From contig MWEM01000013.1 in the NCBI GenBank assembly GCA_002071085.1, positions 1-60,505 on the forward strand: a DNA stretch of 60,505 nucleotides, written 5' to 3'. The position numbers and the translations under genes are program-made. Below the pieces are notes generated by a model that worked only from the letters and a program-made list of their open reading frames with translations, made no database searches and was not told where the DNA came from. Each line of letters begins with the position of its first letter. The first letter of the stretch is position 1. Source of the DNA: Thermotogota bacterium ADurb.Bin062. GTDB taxonomy: Bacteria; Thermotogota; Thermotogae; MWEM01. Of the stretch, positions 8,217 to 17,284 are shown piece after piece.

Positions 8217-9324
8217 CAGTCCGATCGAGGTCAGGCACACCCTACATCAGAACCCCGAGAAAACCCTGCAAGAGCATGAAACCACCGAGTACCTGTTTCG
8301 AGAACTCTCAAAAGTGGAGGGCATCACGCTGCACCGTCCGTTTTTGTTGGGCTTGGTGGCCGAATACAGAGTCAACGACGGAGATTATCTCCTGTTTCGA
8401 GCCGATATTGACGCCTTGAATATCAAAGAAGAGACGGGGTGGGAATTCGCATCTAAAAACGATTGTATGCATGCGTGCGGGCACGATGTCCATACGGCCA
8501 TCCTCTACGGGCTGGCTCTGACGGTGGTGGAGAAAAGGCCGAATCAGAACGTGCTCTTCTTCTTCCAACCCGCGGAAGAGGGCGGGGGAGGCGCTCAGAA
8601 AACGGTGGACACGGGCTTCTTCGACCGCTACGCGATCCGTTGCAGCTTCGCCTTGCACGTCAACGACGATTACCCGTTCGGTTCGGTGGCGACCAACGAC
8701 CACGTCCTCTTCGCCTCCTCCTCCGAGATCGATGTGCTCTTCCAAGGTGTGGGCGCGCACGTCGCTTACCCCACGGAAGGGAAGAACACCCTCCTCGCGT
8801 TGCGTTACTTTTTAGACGCGATCGATCGTATGCCGCGAGAAGTGGAAAAGCCATTCCTCTTTTCCGCTGGGAAGGTGGCCGCGGGCGAAGTCCGAAATAT
8901 CCAGCCTGCCAAAGCCTTCATCCAGGCCACGATGAGGACAGTATCGACGGAAGAGAACGATAAGATGTTCGATCAGATCGAAAAAATGGCCGAGCACATC
9001 GAGAAGTTGACGGGCGTGGAAATCCGTGTGAAGCGACTATCGGTCTATCCGGAAGTTAAAATCGATAAAGGGCTCTACGACCGCCTCATCCCCAAACTGC
9101 GAGAACGGTATCAGGTACTGAAAGCACCGATGAAGATGGTGGGCGAAGACTTCGGGGTCTTCTGCCACCTATACCCGTCCATTCTGTTCTGGTTGGGCAC
9201 CCGGCGAGAGGCGTTCTATCCTTTGCACCATCCGAAGTACTTGCCCTCGGACGATATCATCCCCGTCGGAATCGAATTTCTCTACGATCTGTTCACGTTT
9301 TTGTCGGACGAACCGGCTCTTTGA
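8206..9324 (+). CDS. M20-family amidohydrolase/peptidase (IAA-amino-acid hydrolase-like)
   Basis: The 372-residue protein has the metal-binding motifs of the M20D amidohydrolases: a FRADIDALNI block, ACGHDVHTA (about residues 90-98) and PAEEGGGG (about 123-130), plus a C-terminal His in PLHHPKY. Members remove the acyl or amino acid group from N-acylated amino acids. The ATG at 8206 is preceded by GGAGG within the end of the Hsp70-like gene. Its last 32 bases overlap the end of the convergent comEC gene. The substrate cannot be read from the sequence. Confidence 0.85.
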   Translation: MIYDSPIEVRHTLHQNPEKTLQEHETTEYLFRELSKVEGITLHRPFLLGLVAEYRVNDGDYLLFRADIDALNIKEETGWEFASKNDCMHACGHDVHTAILYGLALTVVEKRPNQNVLFFFQPAEEGGGGAQKTVDTGFFDRYAIRCSFALHVNDDYPFGSVATNDHVLFASSSEIDVLFQGVGAHVAYPTEGKNTLLALRYFLDAIDRMPREVEKPFLFSAGKVAAGEVRNIQPAKAFIQATMRTVSTEENDKMFDQIEKMAEHIEKLTGVEIRVKRLSVYPEVKIDKGLYDRLIPKLRERYQVLKAPMKMVGEDFGVFCHLYPSILFWLGTRREAFYPLHHPKYLPSDDIIPVGIEFLYDLFTFLSDEPAL

Positions 9325-10837
9325 TCGAGAGCGCCGTAAAAAGGAAGACCGCCGCCAACGCCCAAAAGGGGATCGATAACCCGTTCGGGACGGCTAAGGT
9401 TCCGCCGTGCTTTCCCAAAAAAGAAAGAATCGCGGTGTTCAGCCTGATAAAAGGCGAGAGTCCGTGTAGAAAGATCGCGGAAAGCCCCGGTAAATGGAGA
9501 AGGAAGCATAGGAAAGAGGTTAAAAGGCCGATTAACAAGACCATCGCCACGGAGGAAACGAAGAGCATGTTGAACGGGATCGACAAGAACGGCATCCTCC
9601 CGAATTGCGCGATCGTAATCGGCGTCGTGAACACCATCGCTCCGGTCAATGGGAGCAGGTATCGGCCCACTCTCCCGTTCGTCCTGAGGGAAACCCGATG
9701 GCCACAATAGATGCCGACCGTGGCGAGGACGGAGAGGGCAAAACCGACGTCCCGCGCGTAGGTAGGCTGAAAAAGCAGGAGCAAGATCGCGGCCGCCCCG
9801 AGGAGGTTGAGCCCGGATGCGGGATAACTGAACATCCTGAAAAGGCCGTAGAACAGGATGATCAGGAAGGCGCGCGAAGACGACGCCGGACAGCCGGTCA
9901 CGATCCAGAAGAAGCCTAGAAAACAGAGGACCAATAAGGTGCGAAGGGGATCGGTGACACGGAAGAAGCCGAGGAGAATCAATCCGATCTGGGAGAGCAT
10001 CGCGAAATGAAGGCCGGAAACGACGAACAAATGGCCTAACCCCGAATCGTTCATCCAAATGCGCAAATCTCCTTCGAAGCGTTTGCCCAGAAAGATCCCG
10101 GCGGCCAGCTGCGCCTCTTCGGCTGGGAGGACGCTCTGCACGTGTTCGGCGTAGGCGTTTGCGATCCCGTGGCCGAAAGAGAGGACTTGCTGGACTGGCC
10201 CAGTTCGATAAGGGTAATGGAAGGCGCCGGATGGGTACAAGATCGAGACGTAGACGATCGGGTCCACCATCGTGATACGCCCCTTGAAACCGACCCAGTC
10301 ACCCGGATCGTACTCGCCTTTCGCGTCCCGATAGATGTAAACGGACTCTTTCACGGCTTTCCAGACCCGGTCTTCCAGCACGCGGACCTCTGTCAGGCGG
10401 AGGCTTTTCTCGGTGACGCTTTGGACCCTGCCGACCGCGGAGACCTGCTGATCGAGCGCGAAGGAATGATCGGCGCCGAAAAACCCGGGGATCACCCCTC
10501 TGGCGAAAAACGCGCCGACAAAAAGCGTGAACAGCAGATATCGACCAACCTGTGTGGTGGTCCCTTCCGTAGAAGAAGCCCGGAGCGAAGCGGTTTTCGC
10601 GCGTTTTCGGAGGAGCAGCCCTATCAGTAACAGCAAGATAAGGGCGGAGAGCCCGACGATATGAGAGAGTGTCCCTTCCAGGAGTAGGCCACACCACAAC
10701 GCGGCCGCGTACCAAAACAGGGGGAAATCAATCCATCGATCGACGTTCCATTTCGAGAAGTTTGCGTTTATTCTCGATCCCTCCACCGTACCCGCCCAAC
10801 TGACCGGTCTTCGTGACCACGCGATGGCAGGGCACAA
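9293..10837 (-). CDS. comEC: ComEC/Rec2 competence channel protein lacking the C-terminal beta-lactamase domain
   Basis: The protein has an N-terminal pair of membrane segments, an OB-like soluble domain (around VGRVQSVTEKSLRLTEVRV) and the Competence domain, recognisable from LAAGIFLGKRFEG and GLGHLFVVSGLHFAM, then many membrane segments. ComEC carries single-stranded DNA across the inner membrane during transformation. At up to 514 residues it ends where the metallo-beta-lactamase nuclease domain of longer ComEC proteins (700-800 residues) would begin. The start is uncertain: the ATG at 10837 gives a 110-base overlap with ogt, and a later TTG or CTG around 10700-10735 may be the real one. 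It is the last gene of the minC operon. Confidence 0.8.
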   Translation of the reverse strand: MCPAIAWSRRPVSWAGTVEGSRINANFSKWNVDRWIDFPLFWYAAALWCGLLLEGTLSHIVGLSALILLLLIGLLLRKRAKTASLRASSTEGTTTQVGRYLLFTLFVGAFFARGVIPGFFGADHSFALDQQVSAVGRVQSVTEKSLRLTEVRVLEDRVWKAVKESVYIYRDAKGEYDPGDWVGFKGRITMVDPIVYVSILYPSGAFHYPYRTGPVQQVLSFGHGIANAYAEHVQSVLPAEEAQLAAGIFLGKRFEGDLRIWMNDSGLGHLFVVSGLHFAMLSQIGLILLGFFRVTDPLRTLLVLCFLGFFWIVTGCPASSSRAFLIILFYGLFRMFSYPASGLNLLGAAAILLLLFQPTYARDVGFALSVLATVGIYCGHRVSLRTNGRVGRYLLPLTGAMVFTTPITIAQFGRMPFLSIPFNMLFVSSVAMVLLIGLLTSFLCFLLHLPGLSAIFLHGLSPFIRLNTAILSFLGKHGGTLAVPNGLSIPFWALAAVFLFTALSIKEPVRPTKT

Positions 10838-11252
10838 CCAAAGGCCAAGGGTTTTTGCTCATCGCCAGGCCGACCGCTCGAGGAGAATTAGGTCGCATGA
10901 CCCTCGTTGCTAGTGCGGAGTACGAGAGGGTGTCACCATAGGGCACATCCTGGAGCAGTCGTTCGTAGACTTCCAAAAAGAAGGGCGAAAAGCCCTCCGG
11001 ATATAGGAGGACCATTTCCCACGTTTGTCTTTCCCTCGCGAGGTATTCCCAAAATTGAAGGGCGCCCTGGCTTCTTATTCTCGTAGGTTTAGTGTAACGA
11101 TTCAGAAATCGGGCTTGAACCAATCCGCCCATCGGAAGGCCTGGAGCATGTTCGAGCCATTCGATCCAGACGGTACGGTCGAAGAACGGCAATAGATCGA
11201 TGACCGCGTCTCCTGTCTCAAACCCGTCGGGTAAAGGACGAAAGCTGATCAT
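10728..11252 (-). CDS. ogt: Methylated-DNA-protein cysteine methyltransferase
   Basis: The 174-residue protein contains the active-site motif PCHRV (in LVVPCHRVVTKTGQLGGYGGG), whose cysteine accepts the alkyl group from O6-alkylguanine in DNA, with the helix-turn-helix part YGDTLSYSALATRV before it. It is a single-use repair protein. Its start overlaps the stop of the SPOR gene by four bases (ATGA). The N-terminal part is diverged, as usual in this family. Confidence 0.9.
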   Translation of the reverse strand: MISFRPLPDGFETGDAVIDLLPFFDRTVWIEWLEHAPGLPMGGLVQARFLNRYTKPTRIRSQGALQFWEYLARERQTWEMVLLYPEGFSPFFLEVYERLLQDVPYGDTLSYSALATRVMRPNSPRAVGLAMSKNPWPLVVPCHRVVTKTGQLGGYGGGIENKRKLLEMERRSMD

Positions 11253-12292
11253 TGGGGGATCGCCAACTGTCGAATGAACCGGTCGGTGATCTCTTTGTGG
11301 ATCAACTCACGGTACAGGACGCGGTCCATTCGTTCGGAGTATTTTTTAGCGTCTTGGTCCGTGGGAAAGAGACCGATCCGCAGGGAGTACAACAGATTCG
11401 TTCCGGAACTCGAGTAGCCGTAGACGAAAGCCGGAATCCCTTCGTTGCGTAGGATGCCCACTTGAGTTTTCAATTTTTCCAGACTGGAGTCAGCGGAGAT
11501 TTGGATGTTGTATAGGGTATAGAGCCTTCGTAGTTCCAATCCCTGAAGGTCTTCCGGTATTTCCGGTATCGACGGTAGGACCGTCGCCGTTCCTGTTCGA
11601 GTGGGGGAAGCCGATAGCGTGATCAATTGACTCATAAACTCCCGGCGAATCTTCTGCAGGTTGTCTAACTGGATGACCCAAGCCGGCTCGTAACGCCCGA
11701 TCAACACCAAGCTGTATTCGTTGTCGGAGTAGGCGGACAGCAGGTAGGGGAGTTGGCTATCACGGATGAGGCGTAGGGCGGCTTGATCGTTGCAGATATA
11801 GAAGGTTAAAGGCTTGCCTTCGTAGATCGTGGTTTGCGCGTTTTTGAAAAAGCGTTCGAACTCAAAAGACTCTTTCTTCGCCATATCCGGATTTTCTATT
11901 CCCGGGGCGATGGGGGCGGTGAGGTCTGTGGGCAAGGGCCGGTAGCTCGCGCTATGGGTTCCACTCAGCGTTGTTTCATATTCCTGGGCGACGGTCTCCA
12001 GGTTTTGAACGCGGGAGCTGAGGTTTTGTATGATTAAATTTTTGTCCTGTCTTTCGGTGAGTAAGCGATTAATCCAGAAGCCCATTAAAACGACGGCCAA
12101 CGCGAGGGCGATCACGACGATCGCCAGCAACTGCCCCTGCAGCGCGCTCAATCCGATCCGGTTCGGAGCCTTCGGTTTTTTTGGTTGTGGTGGAGCAGGA
12201 ATCGTCGGGCCCATATACCCCTTTCTGAACTCGGCCCGTTGGTTGACTCGGCTTCCGCCCTGTTTCCGGTGTATCGGTTGCAGATTATCCAT
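11249..12292 (-). CDS. Membrane-anchored SPOR-domain-like protein
   Basis: The 347-residue protein has a proline- and lysine-rich cytoplasmic tail, one membrane segment (about residues 52-74, LLAIVVIALALAVVLMGFWI), a coiled-coil-like stretch (about 75-105), a diverged middle domain and a C-terminal SPOR-like repeat beginning LYTLYNIQISADSSLEKLKTQV. SPOR domains bind denuded glycan strands at division sites, so a role in cell division or envelope maintenance is plausible, in line with minC in the same operon. The SPOR call rests on pattern and length only. Confidence 0.65.
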   Translation of the reverse strand: MDNLQPIHRKQGGSRVNQRAEFRKGYMGPTIPAPPQPKKPKAPNRIGLSALQGQLLAIVVIALALAVVLMGFWINRLLTERQDKNLIIQNLSSRVQNLETVAQEYETTLSGTHSASYRPLPTDLTAPIAPGIENPDMAKKESFEFERFFKNAQTTIYEGKPLTFYICNDQAALRLIRDSQLPYLLSAYSDNEYSLVLIGRYEPAWVIQLDNLQKIRREFMSQLITLSASPTRTGTATVLPSIPEIPEDLQGLELRRLYTLYNIQISADSSLEKLKTQVGILRNEGIPAFVYGYSSSGTNLLYSLRIGLFPTDQDAKKYSERMDRVLYRELIHKEITDRFIRQLAIPQ

Positions 12293-12404
12293 TTTCCCTC
12301 AACCCCCTTATCAGAAAAGAAATCGGCCTTGCTCCGACAAGAATGAAAAGAAAGACTTTCAAAAAGGCGCACCCTCGCGTATCGGGCGTCCTTATCCCTC
12401 GTTT

Positions 12405-13442
12405 CTATCTCCCAAAATAGTATTCTTTGAGTATGTGTTCGATGATTGTGGCCGAGACAGTCGTTTCCTGAGAGAGGCCAAGCCCTTTTATCACCTGCAT
12501 CTTGATCGATTTCTTCTCATCGATCAAAGAGAACAGCGTTTGCAAATCGACCTGTCGCTGCGGAGGGAGCCTGTCCTCCAATCCGATCTGGCTCAGAGTC
12601 TTTCGGATCATCTCGAGCGTGCTTTCTTCTATGATCCCGAGCTTGAACGAGATATAAGCCTCCAACATCAACCCTTTGATGAACGCGTCGACAAAATCCA
12701 TCTGAAAACCGGTAGCCGTCTGTAGCAAGATTCCCATAGACTCTCCCGGGATCAGACGGTGCTCCAAGGAACACTTGGCTCTCAGAAAGTGGTGCTCCCT
12801 TAACAGTTCGTAAAAGACCGTCCAATTCGTTTGGTTGTGGATCAGTAGGCTCAACGACCGTTCGACCAGATAAAAAAAACGCTCTTCGAACCCCAAAGCG
12901 GTGGCAAAACAGACGACATGCGCTTTTCGCAAATCCTCCACGGCGAACGCTTTCAGGAAAAACGGGATGATCCACAGCTCATGCGGGATACCGAAGACGC
13001 TCAACTGGTTTATCTTACGGTCGAAATGGATGTAGAAGCTCCGTTGATAAAACCCGTACAACTGCGAAAAAGGGGTCGTCGGAATCGCCCGCATCTTTAG
13101 GTCCTGAAAAGAGGTCGCCAGGGCATACCCAACCAAGTCGATCAACGCGCCGCCGCCTATGACATTGATCATCTGCGCTCGAGGGCTTAGAGTCTGCAGA
13201 ACCGTGTAGAGTTCGAACACACGGTCGATCGATTTGCAGTGCTCGCCCGCGCTCACCGGATAGGCTTTCCGATAGAGAGTCTGCAAGTCCGCGATCGCAG
13301 ATTTCACTTTCGTGTCAATGACCGTATAGGTGTGTTCTTCGCTTAAGATCCGATCTTGAAATCCGCTTTCCCGTTCTCCTAAAAATAGAAAGCAGCGGGT
13401 TTGAAGCTCTTTCACAACCGAATAGGTGAATATTTCTTTCAT
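12405..13442 (-). CDS. Degenerate 3-dehydroquinate-synthase-like protein, probably not an AroB enzyme
   Basis: The 345-residue protein aligns by eye with the AroB/sugar-phosphate cyclase fold: an NAD-site segment VIGGGALIDLVGYALATSFQ and RAIPTTPFSQ match GGGVxGDLxGFxAxxxxRG and QIPTTLLAQ of AroB. The AroB blocks that follow are lost: DSSVGGKT is replaced by LYGFYQRS, and the metal-binding GHTFGHA and HGEAV blocks are replaced by LLQTATGFQMDF and FIKGLMLEAY. Metal-dependent cyclase activity is therefore unlikely. Either it is a pseudoenzyme or it has a new activity. It sits 56 bases after three M42 peptidase genes and before the SPOR gene; no other shikimate gene is in the window. Confidence 0.6.
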   Translation of the reverse strand: MKEIFTYSVVKELQTRCFLFLGERESGFQDRILSEEHTYTVIDTKVKSAIADLQTLYRKAYPVSAGEHCKSIDRVFELYTVLQTLSPRAQMINVIGGGALIDLVGYALATSFQDLKMRAIPTTPFSQLYGFYQRSFYIHFDRKINQLSVFGIPHELWIIPFFLKAFAVEDLRKAHVVCFATALGFEERFFYLVERSLSLLIHNQTNWTVFYELLREHHFLRAKCSLEHRLIPGESMGILLQTATGFQMDFVDAFIKGLMLEAYISFKLGIIEESTLEMIRKTLSQIGLEDRLPPQRQVDLQTLFSLIDEKKSIKMQVIKGLGLSQETTVSATIIEHILKEYYFGR

Positions 13443-13498
13443 CGTTTCAAAACCACGCGGCCTATGGCCTTTCCGGGAAAACGGACATTGATGCTAGT

Positions 13499-14512
13499 CT
13501 ACCAATCGGACTTTAAAGCCACCGCGTTGAGTAATCTGACGGCGTTCTTCACATCCTCCAAATGAACCATTTCGTGCGGTGAATGAACGTATCGGCAAGG
13601 AATGGACAAGGTACCGGATTTGATGCCGGCGCCCGTCAATTGATAGCCGTGCGCGTTGGTGCCCCCATAGATCAAGACTTCGTACTGAAACGGGATTTGA
13701 TTTGCTTTCGCGCATTTGGTCAACAGGCGCACGACGCTTTCGTCAGAAATGGAGGCTTTATCCTTTATTTTTATCGCAGGCCCTTTGCCCAGTTGCAGGT
13801 CCATGCGCTTATTCCCTTTCGGCGTATCCGTATGGCCGGTCACGTCCACGGCGATGGCGATATCCGCGTGTATATCGTAGGCGGCGACTTTCGCGCCCAG
13901 TATCCCCACCTCTTCCTGGACGGAGAAAATTCCGTAAATATTGTGATACGGGTTCTGCGTCTCTTTGATCGCCTGAACCACTATCGCGCAAGCGATCCGG
14001 TCATCCATACTTTTAGAGACCAACATCGGATCCATATCGACAAATGGCGAGAGGTACGAGCCAAATTGACCGATGTGCACTTTCTTTTGAGCGTCCTCGC
14101 GGCTCGTCGCACCGATATCCACGAACAGGTAATCGTAACTCGGTTGGGTCAGGCTCTTTTTCGCGTCCTCGTCGGTTTCTCCCTCATAGGAGACGATACC
14201 GGTGACGTCGTCGAAATTCAGTAGCGTGCCCAGAAGCATCAGCGGATTCACGCCCCCCACCGGGTCGATCCTTAAAAACCCTTTTTCGTCGATATTGGTT
14301 ATGACGACGCCGATCTCATCGGCGTGCCCGTCGAAAATAAAGTTCTTTTTATTCTCGCCGTTTCCATTCTTCCAAACGATCAGATTTGAGACGTTGTCGA
14401 ACCGATACCCATCGATAAACCCCTCAAGCTCTTCGAGAATGGCGAGGTGCACTTTTCGCTCTCTGCCGCTAGGCGCGGATACTTGGGTCAGCTTTTTGAT
14501 CAGCTCTTTCAT
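13499..14512 (-). CDS. M42-family metallo-aminopeptidase, third paralogue
   Basis: The 337-residue protein shows the M42 dinuclear metal-site pattern: FDGHADEIGVV (about residues 59-69), DDRIACAIVV, VQEEVGILGAK with the catalytic and ligand glutamates, VDVTGHTD, and RYVHSPHEM near the end. Such enzymes form large tetrahedral complexes that trim peptides in the cytoplasm; older annotations call them endoglucanases. Start ATG at 14512 lies behind GGAGGT and overlaps the stop of the preceding paralogue. It is the third of three tandem M42 genes after minC. Confidence 0.9.
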   Translation of the reverse strand: MKELIKKLTQVSAPSGRERKVHLAILEELEGFIDGYRFDNVSNLIVWKNGNGENKKNFIFDGHADEIGVVITNIDEKGFLRIDPVGGVNPLMLLGTLLNFDDVTGIVSYEGETDEDAKKSLTQPSYDYLFVDIGATSREDAQKKVHIGQFGSYLSPFVDMDPMLVSKSMDDRIACAIVVQAIKETQNPYHNIYGIFSVQEEVGILGAKVAAYDIHADIAIAVDVTGHTDTPKGNKRMDLQLGKGPAIKIKDKASISDESVVRLLTKCAKANQIPFQYEVLIYGGTNAHGYQLTGAGIKSGTLSIPCRYVHSPHEMVHLEDVKNAVRLLNAVALKSDW

Positions 14513-15546
14513 ACCTTTACCTCCAAGGCTTTTAGCAGGATTTCTTCGGTTAAGATGTCCGCAATGAATTGCTTGGTGTTCTCGAAGTCTTTTTTAGAGA
14601 TCACCGACACGGGCGAATGGATATATCGCGAAGGAATGTTCACACCGGCGCACGGAACTCCAAAATAGGTACTGGCCAAACGCGTGCCATCCGTACCGCC
14701 GACCGTGCGTCCTTTCAATTGATATAAGATACCTTTTTGATTCGCGAAGGCGACGATTGCCTCGAACAACCGGTAATCGAGCGCGTAACCGCTTTGCAGG
14801 TAACTGATCGCAGGTCCGTTGTCCAAATGGGTCGACCACCGTTCGCGTTTGAGCTCGGGATTGTCGCCGGCCGTGGTCCCTTCCACGACGATCGCCGCGT
14901 CGGGCTTGTAGCGTTTGAGGGTCGATCCGCTACCTCGAAGGCCGATCTCCTCTTGAACCACGAAGGCGAAAACCACACGATGGTTCAGAACGGGTAATTC
15001 ACGGTACAACGCCATTAAGAGCGCGCAACCCGCCCGATCGTCCAACGCTTTCCCGACGTATCGGTTTTCGTACTCCTCAAAGGGGCTGTAAAAATGGACG
15101 TAATCGCCCAGGTTGACGGACTTTTGCGCCTCTTCCTTTTTCTGAGCGCCAATATCCACACGGACTTTGTCCCAATCCGGAAGCGTTTTGAAGTCTTCTT
15201 TCTGAAGATGGATTGCCTTGTATCCGATGACGCCCGGGAGATTGTTCTCTCCCACCCAAACGCGTTTCCCCAATAACACCCTCGGATCGACGCCCCCGAT
15301 CGGAGAAACCGCCAACAGGCCATCGTCCTGTATGTTTGTCACCATCAGGCCGACCTCATCCGTATGCGCCATGAGCAAGATCGTTTTATCTGACGTTCCG
15401 TTCCCCTTCTTCTCGAAGAACAGGTTACCCAAAACATCGACTTGCCCCGGTTCTTCGGGGCTTTTCAGTTGCTCTTGGATATAGGAGCGAACACGGTCCT
15501 CGTTGCCACTCGCGCCATTAATTTCGCATAAGTCTTTTAGAAACAT
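14509..15546 (-). CDS. M42-family metallo-aminopeptidase, second paralogue
   Basis: The protein of about 345 residues has the M42 motifs LMAHTDEVGLMV, DDRAGCALLM, VVQEEIGLRGS, VVEGTTAGD and RYIHSPVSV. ATG at 15546 is preferred over GTG at 15558 because the only AAGGAAGG stands directly against the GTG. The start follows the stop of the first paralogue by one base. It differs from its neighbours in most residues, so the three probably have different side-chain preferences and could form mixed complexes; that is an inference from M42 biology. Confidence 0.88.
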   Translation of the reverse strand: MFLKDLCEINGASGNEDRVRSYIQEQLKSPEEPGQVDVLGNLFFEKKGNGTSDKTILLMAHTDEVGLMVTNIQDDGLLAVSPIGGVDPRVLLGKRVWVGENNLPGVIGYKAIHLQKEDFKTLPDWDKVRVDIGAQKKEEAQKSVNLGDYVHFYSPFEEYENRYVGKALDDRAGCALLMALYRELPVLNHRVVFAFVVQEEIGLRGSGSTLKRYKPDAAIVVEGTTAGDNPELKRERWSTHLDNGPAISYLQSGYALDYRLFEAIVAFANQKGILYQLKGRTVGGTDGTRLASTYFGVPCAGVNIPSRYIHSPVSVISKKDFENTKQFIADILTEEILLKALEVKV

Positions 15547-15547
15547 C

Positions 15548-16564
15548 TTAGACGACACCTTCCTTCAGTGCCGAAACGAACAAGGCGAGGAGTCTCGCGG
15601 TCTCGTCGATGTCTTTGACGCAGATTTGTTCGTAAGGCGTATGCATATAGCGAAGCGGTAAAGAAACGACTCCCGCCGCGACCGTTTCCAGCTGGATCTG
15701 ATCGGTGTCGGTACCGGTTCGGGAAGGCGATGGCTCGATTTGGTACGGAATTCCATTTTGCTTGGCCGTCTCGATCAGGAGATTGGATATTTTGCGATGA
15801 GGGATCGCTCCTACGGCGATCACCGGGCCTTTCCCAAACTCGTTCTTTGGATAGTTCGGAGAGGTGTCGATCGCGTGGGTCACGTCGAGCGCGATACCGA
15901 TATCCGGTTGTAGCGCGTAAGCGGCTGTACGGGCGCCGAAGGCGCCGATCTCTTCGCGGGACGAAAAAGCCGCGAACACGTCGAAATCGTGTCTTAGGGC
16001 CGTCAGCCTCTCCAGCATCTTGACGATGATGACACCGCAAGCCCGGTCGTCTAGAGACTTGCCGAAGAAAAAATCTCCTGTGGAAAAGGGTTCGTTGTCA
16101 TATGTGACGAAATCGCCCACGGAGATCTCAGAAAAGTCGGACATCGAAACGTCCACGAATAAATCCTCGAACCCGTTCAATTTCTTTCTGGTCTCTTCCG
16201 TCTGCAAATGCGGGGCCAACATCCCGATAACGCCTCGCAACCGTTTGCCCGATCGCGTATGGATCCAGACTTTCTGAGAAGGGAGAAGCTTGACATCCGC
16301 GCCGATGCCTTCCAAGCGCAGAAACCCCTCCGGAAGAACTTTGGAGACAAGAAAACACACTTCGTCCATATGGGCCGAAAAAAACACGGTCCCTTTGTGT
16401 TGGCCGTATCTCTTAACGATGAGGTTTCCACTGGTGTCTTCAAAAACCTCATCCACCAGCCCGTTCACATACCCTTTGAAAAGCCCGCGAACCTCTTTCT
16501 CTCTACCCGGAGGGCCGTAAGCCAAAGATAAGCTTTTTAAAGCCGCGAACGTATCCAAACTCAA
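15548..16564 (-). CDS. M42-family metallo-aminopeptidase, first paralogue
   Basis: The 338-residue protein carries FSAHMDEVCFLV, DDRACGVIIV, SREEIGAFGA, LDVTHAIDT and RYMHTPYEQ, the M42 ligand and catalytic blocks. The EE pair is preceded by SR instead of VQ as in the two paralogues. TTG at 16564 follows the minC stop with one base between. Gene order minC then three M42 genes matches what I recall for Thermotoga maritima. Confidence 0.88.
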   Translation of the reverse strand: MSLDTFAALKSLSLAYGPPGREKEVRGLFKGYVNGLVDEVFEDTSGNLIVKRYGQHKGTVFFSAHMDEVCFLVSKVLPEGFLRLEGIGADVKLLPSQKVWIHTRSGKRLRGVIGMLAPHLQTEETRKKLNGFEDLFVDVSMSDFSEISVGDFVTYDNEPFSTGDFFFGKSLDDRACGVIIVKMLERLTALRHDFDVFAAFSSREEIGAFGARTAAYALQPDIGIALDVTHAIDTSPNYPKNEFGKGPVIAVGAIPHRKISNLLIETAKQNGIPYQIEPSPSRTGTDTDQIQLETVAAGVVSLPLRYMHTPYEQICVKDIDETARLLALFVSALKEGVV

Positions 16565-16565
16565 C

Positions 16566-17255
16566 TTATCTCACCCTTCCTATTTTCCCGAAAATGTTCG
16601 GAGTCTCTTGTTTCTCTATCGGTATCTGATGTATTCTTCCGTTTTTAGCCACGCAGACGACGCAGACCTCGCTCACCAAAGAGTAGGAAAAGACCTCGCC
16701 GATTCTCAAGTGAGCGTTCACTAACCCGAGCGCGGAGATGAAAGAGTTCTCGGGGTCAGCCTTCCCCGCGTGCACGGTCCCGTGGATTTTCCCGTACACG
16801 ATCACGCTTCCCGCTGCTTTCAACTCGGAACCGTGATGTATATTCCCCATAACGAAAACGTGGCCGTCATAGTCCTCAGACTGTCCGGACCGCAACGACC
16901 CCTCTACGACTTTTAGGGGTTTGAGTGTCGAAGTTTCAAGTGGGAAGGGTTCTTGGGAAGTGATCGGCTTTCGCGCGGTCGGTGTCAGGTTGGCCCCGGG
17001 ATGACGGGCGAGAGGTTTTTCAAAGGAATAGGCTTTGACTGAAAGCCCCGCTTGGCGCAGTCGCGACCCGATCAACTGAATCTGCCCAGGTTTCTCGGTT
17101 TCGTCCTCAAACCAGACCGTCACCTTCGACGCCGTATTGTTGAAATCGCTCAATAACCCGATTTTTTCTTCAAGGAAAGCCTCCAACTCGTCTATCTCAG
17201 TATTCGATCCGACAAACAAGATGAGGTCTTCCCCGTCGAAACGCAAATCCACCAT
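16566..17255 (-). CDS. minC: Septum site-determining protein MinC
   Basis: The 229-residue protein has a short N-terminal domain (to about residue 95), a charged linker, and the C-terminal right-handed beta-helix typical of MinC: VEGSLRSGQSEDYDGHVFVMGNIHHGSELKAAGSVIVYGKIHG type repeats. MinC inhibits FtsZ polymerisation away from mid-cell together with MinD. No minD or minE is in the window. The start is ATG at 17255 behind GGAAGAGGG. It leads an eight-gene operon ending with comEC. Confidence 0.88.
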   Translation of the reverse strand: MVDLRFDGEDLILFVGSNTEIDELEAFLEEKIGLLSDFNNTASKVTVWFEDETEKPGQIQLIGSRLRQAGLSVKAYSFEKPLARHPGANLTPTARKPITSQEPFPLETSTLKPLKVVEGSLRSGQSEDYDGHVFVMGNIHHGSELKAAGSVIVYGKIHGTVHAGKADPENSFISALGLVNAHLRIGEVFSYSLVSEVCVVCVAKNGRIHQIPIEKQETPNIFGKIGRVR

Positions 17256-17284
17256 AATGTCCCTCTTCCTTCGTGTTATCTATG

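Noticed and set aside
8308..8963. Long frames opposite and within the M20 gene
   Set aside because: They are shadows caused by GC-rich codon use; the M20 frame has clear motifs and a ribosome-binding site.
12405..13442. Annotation as a functional aroB
   Set aside because: The metal-binding histidine blocks and the GGKT segment are missing.
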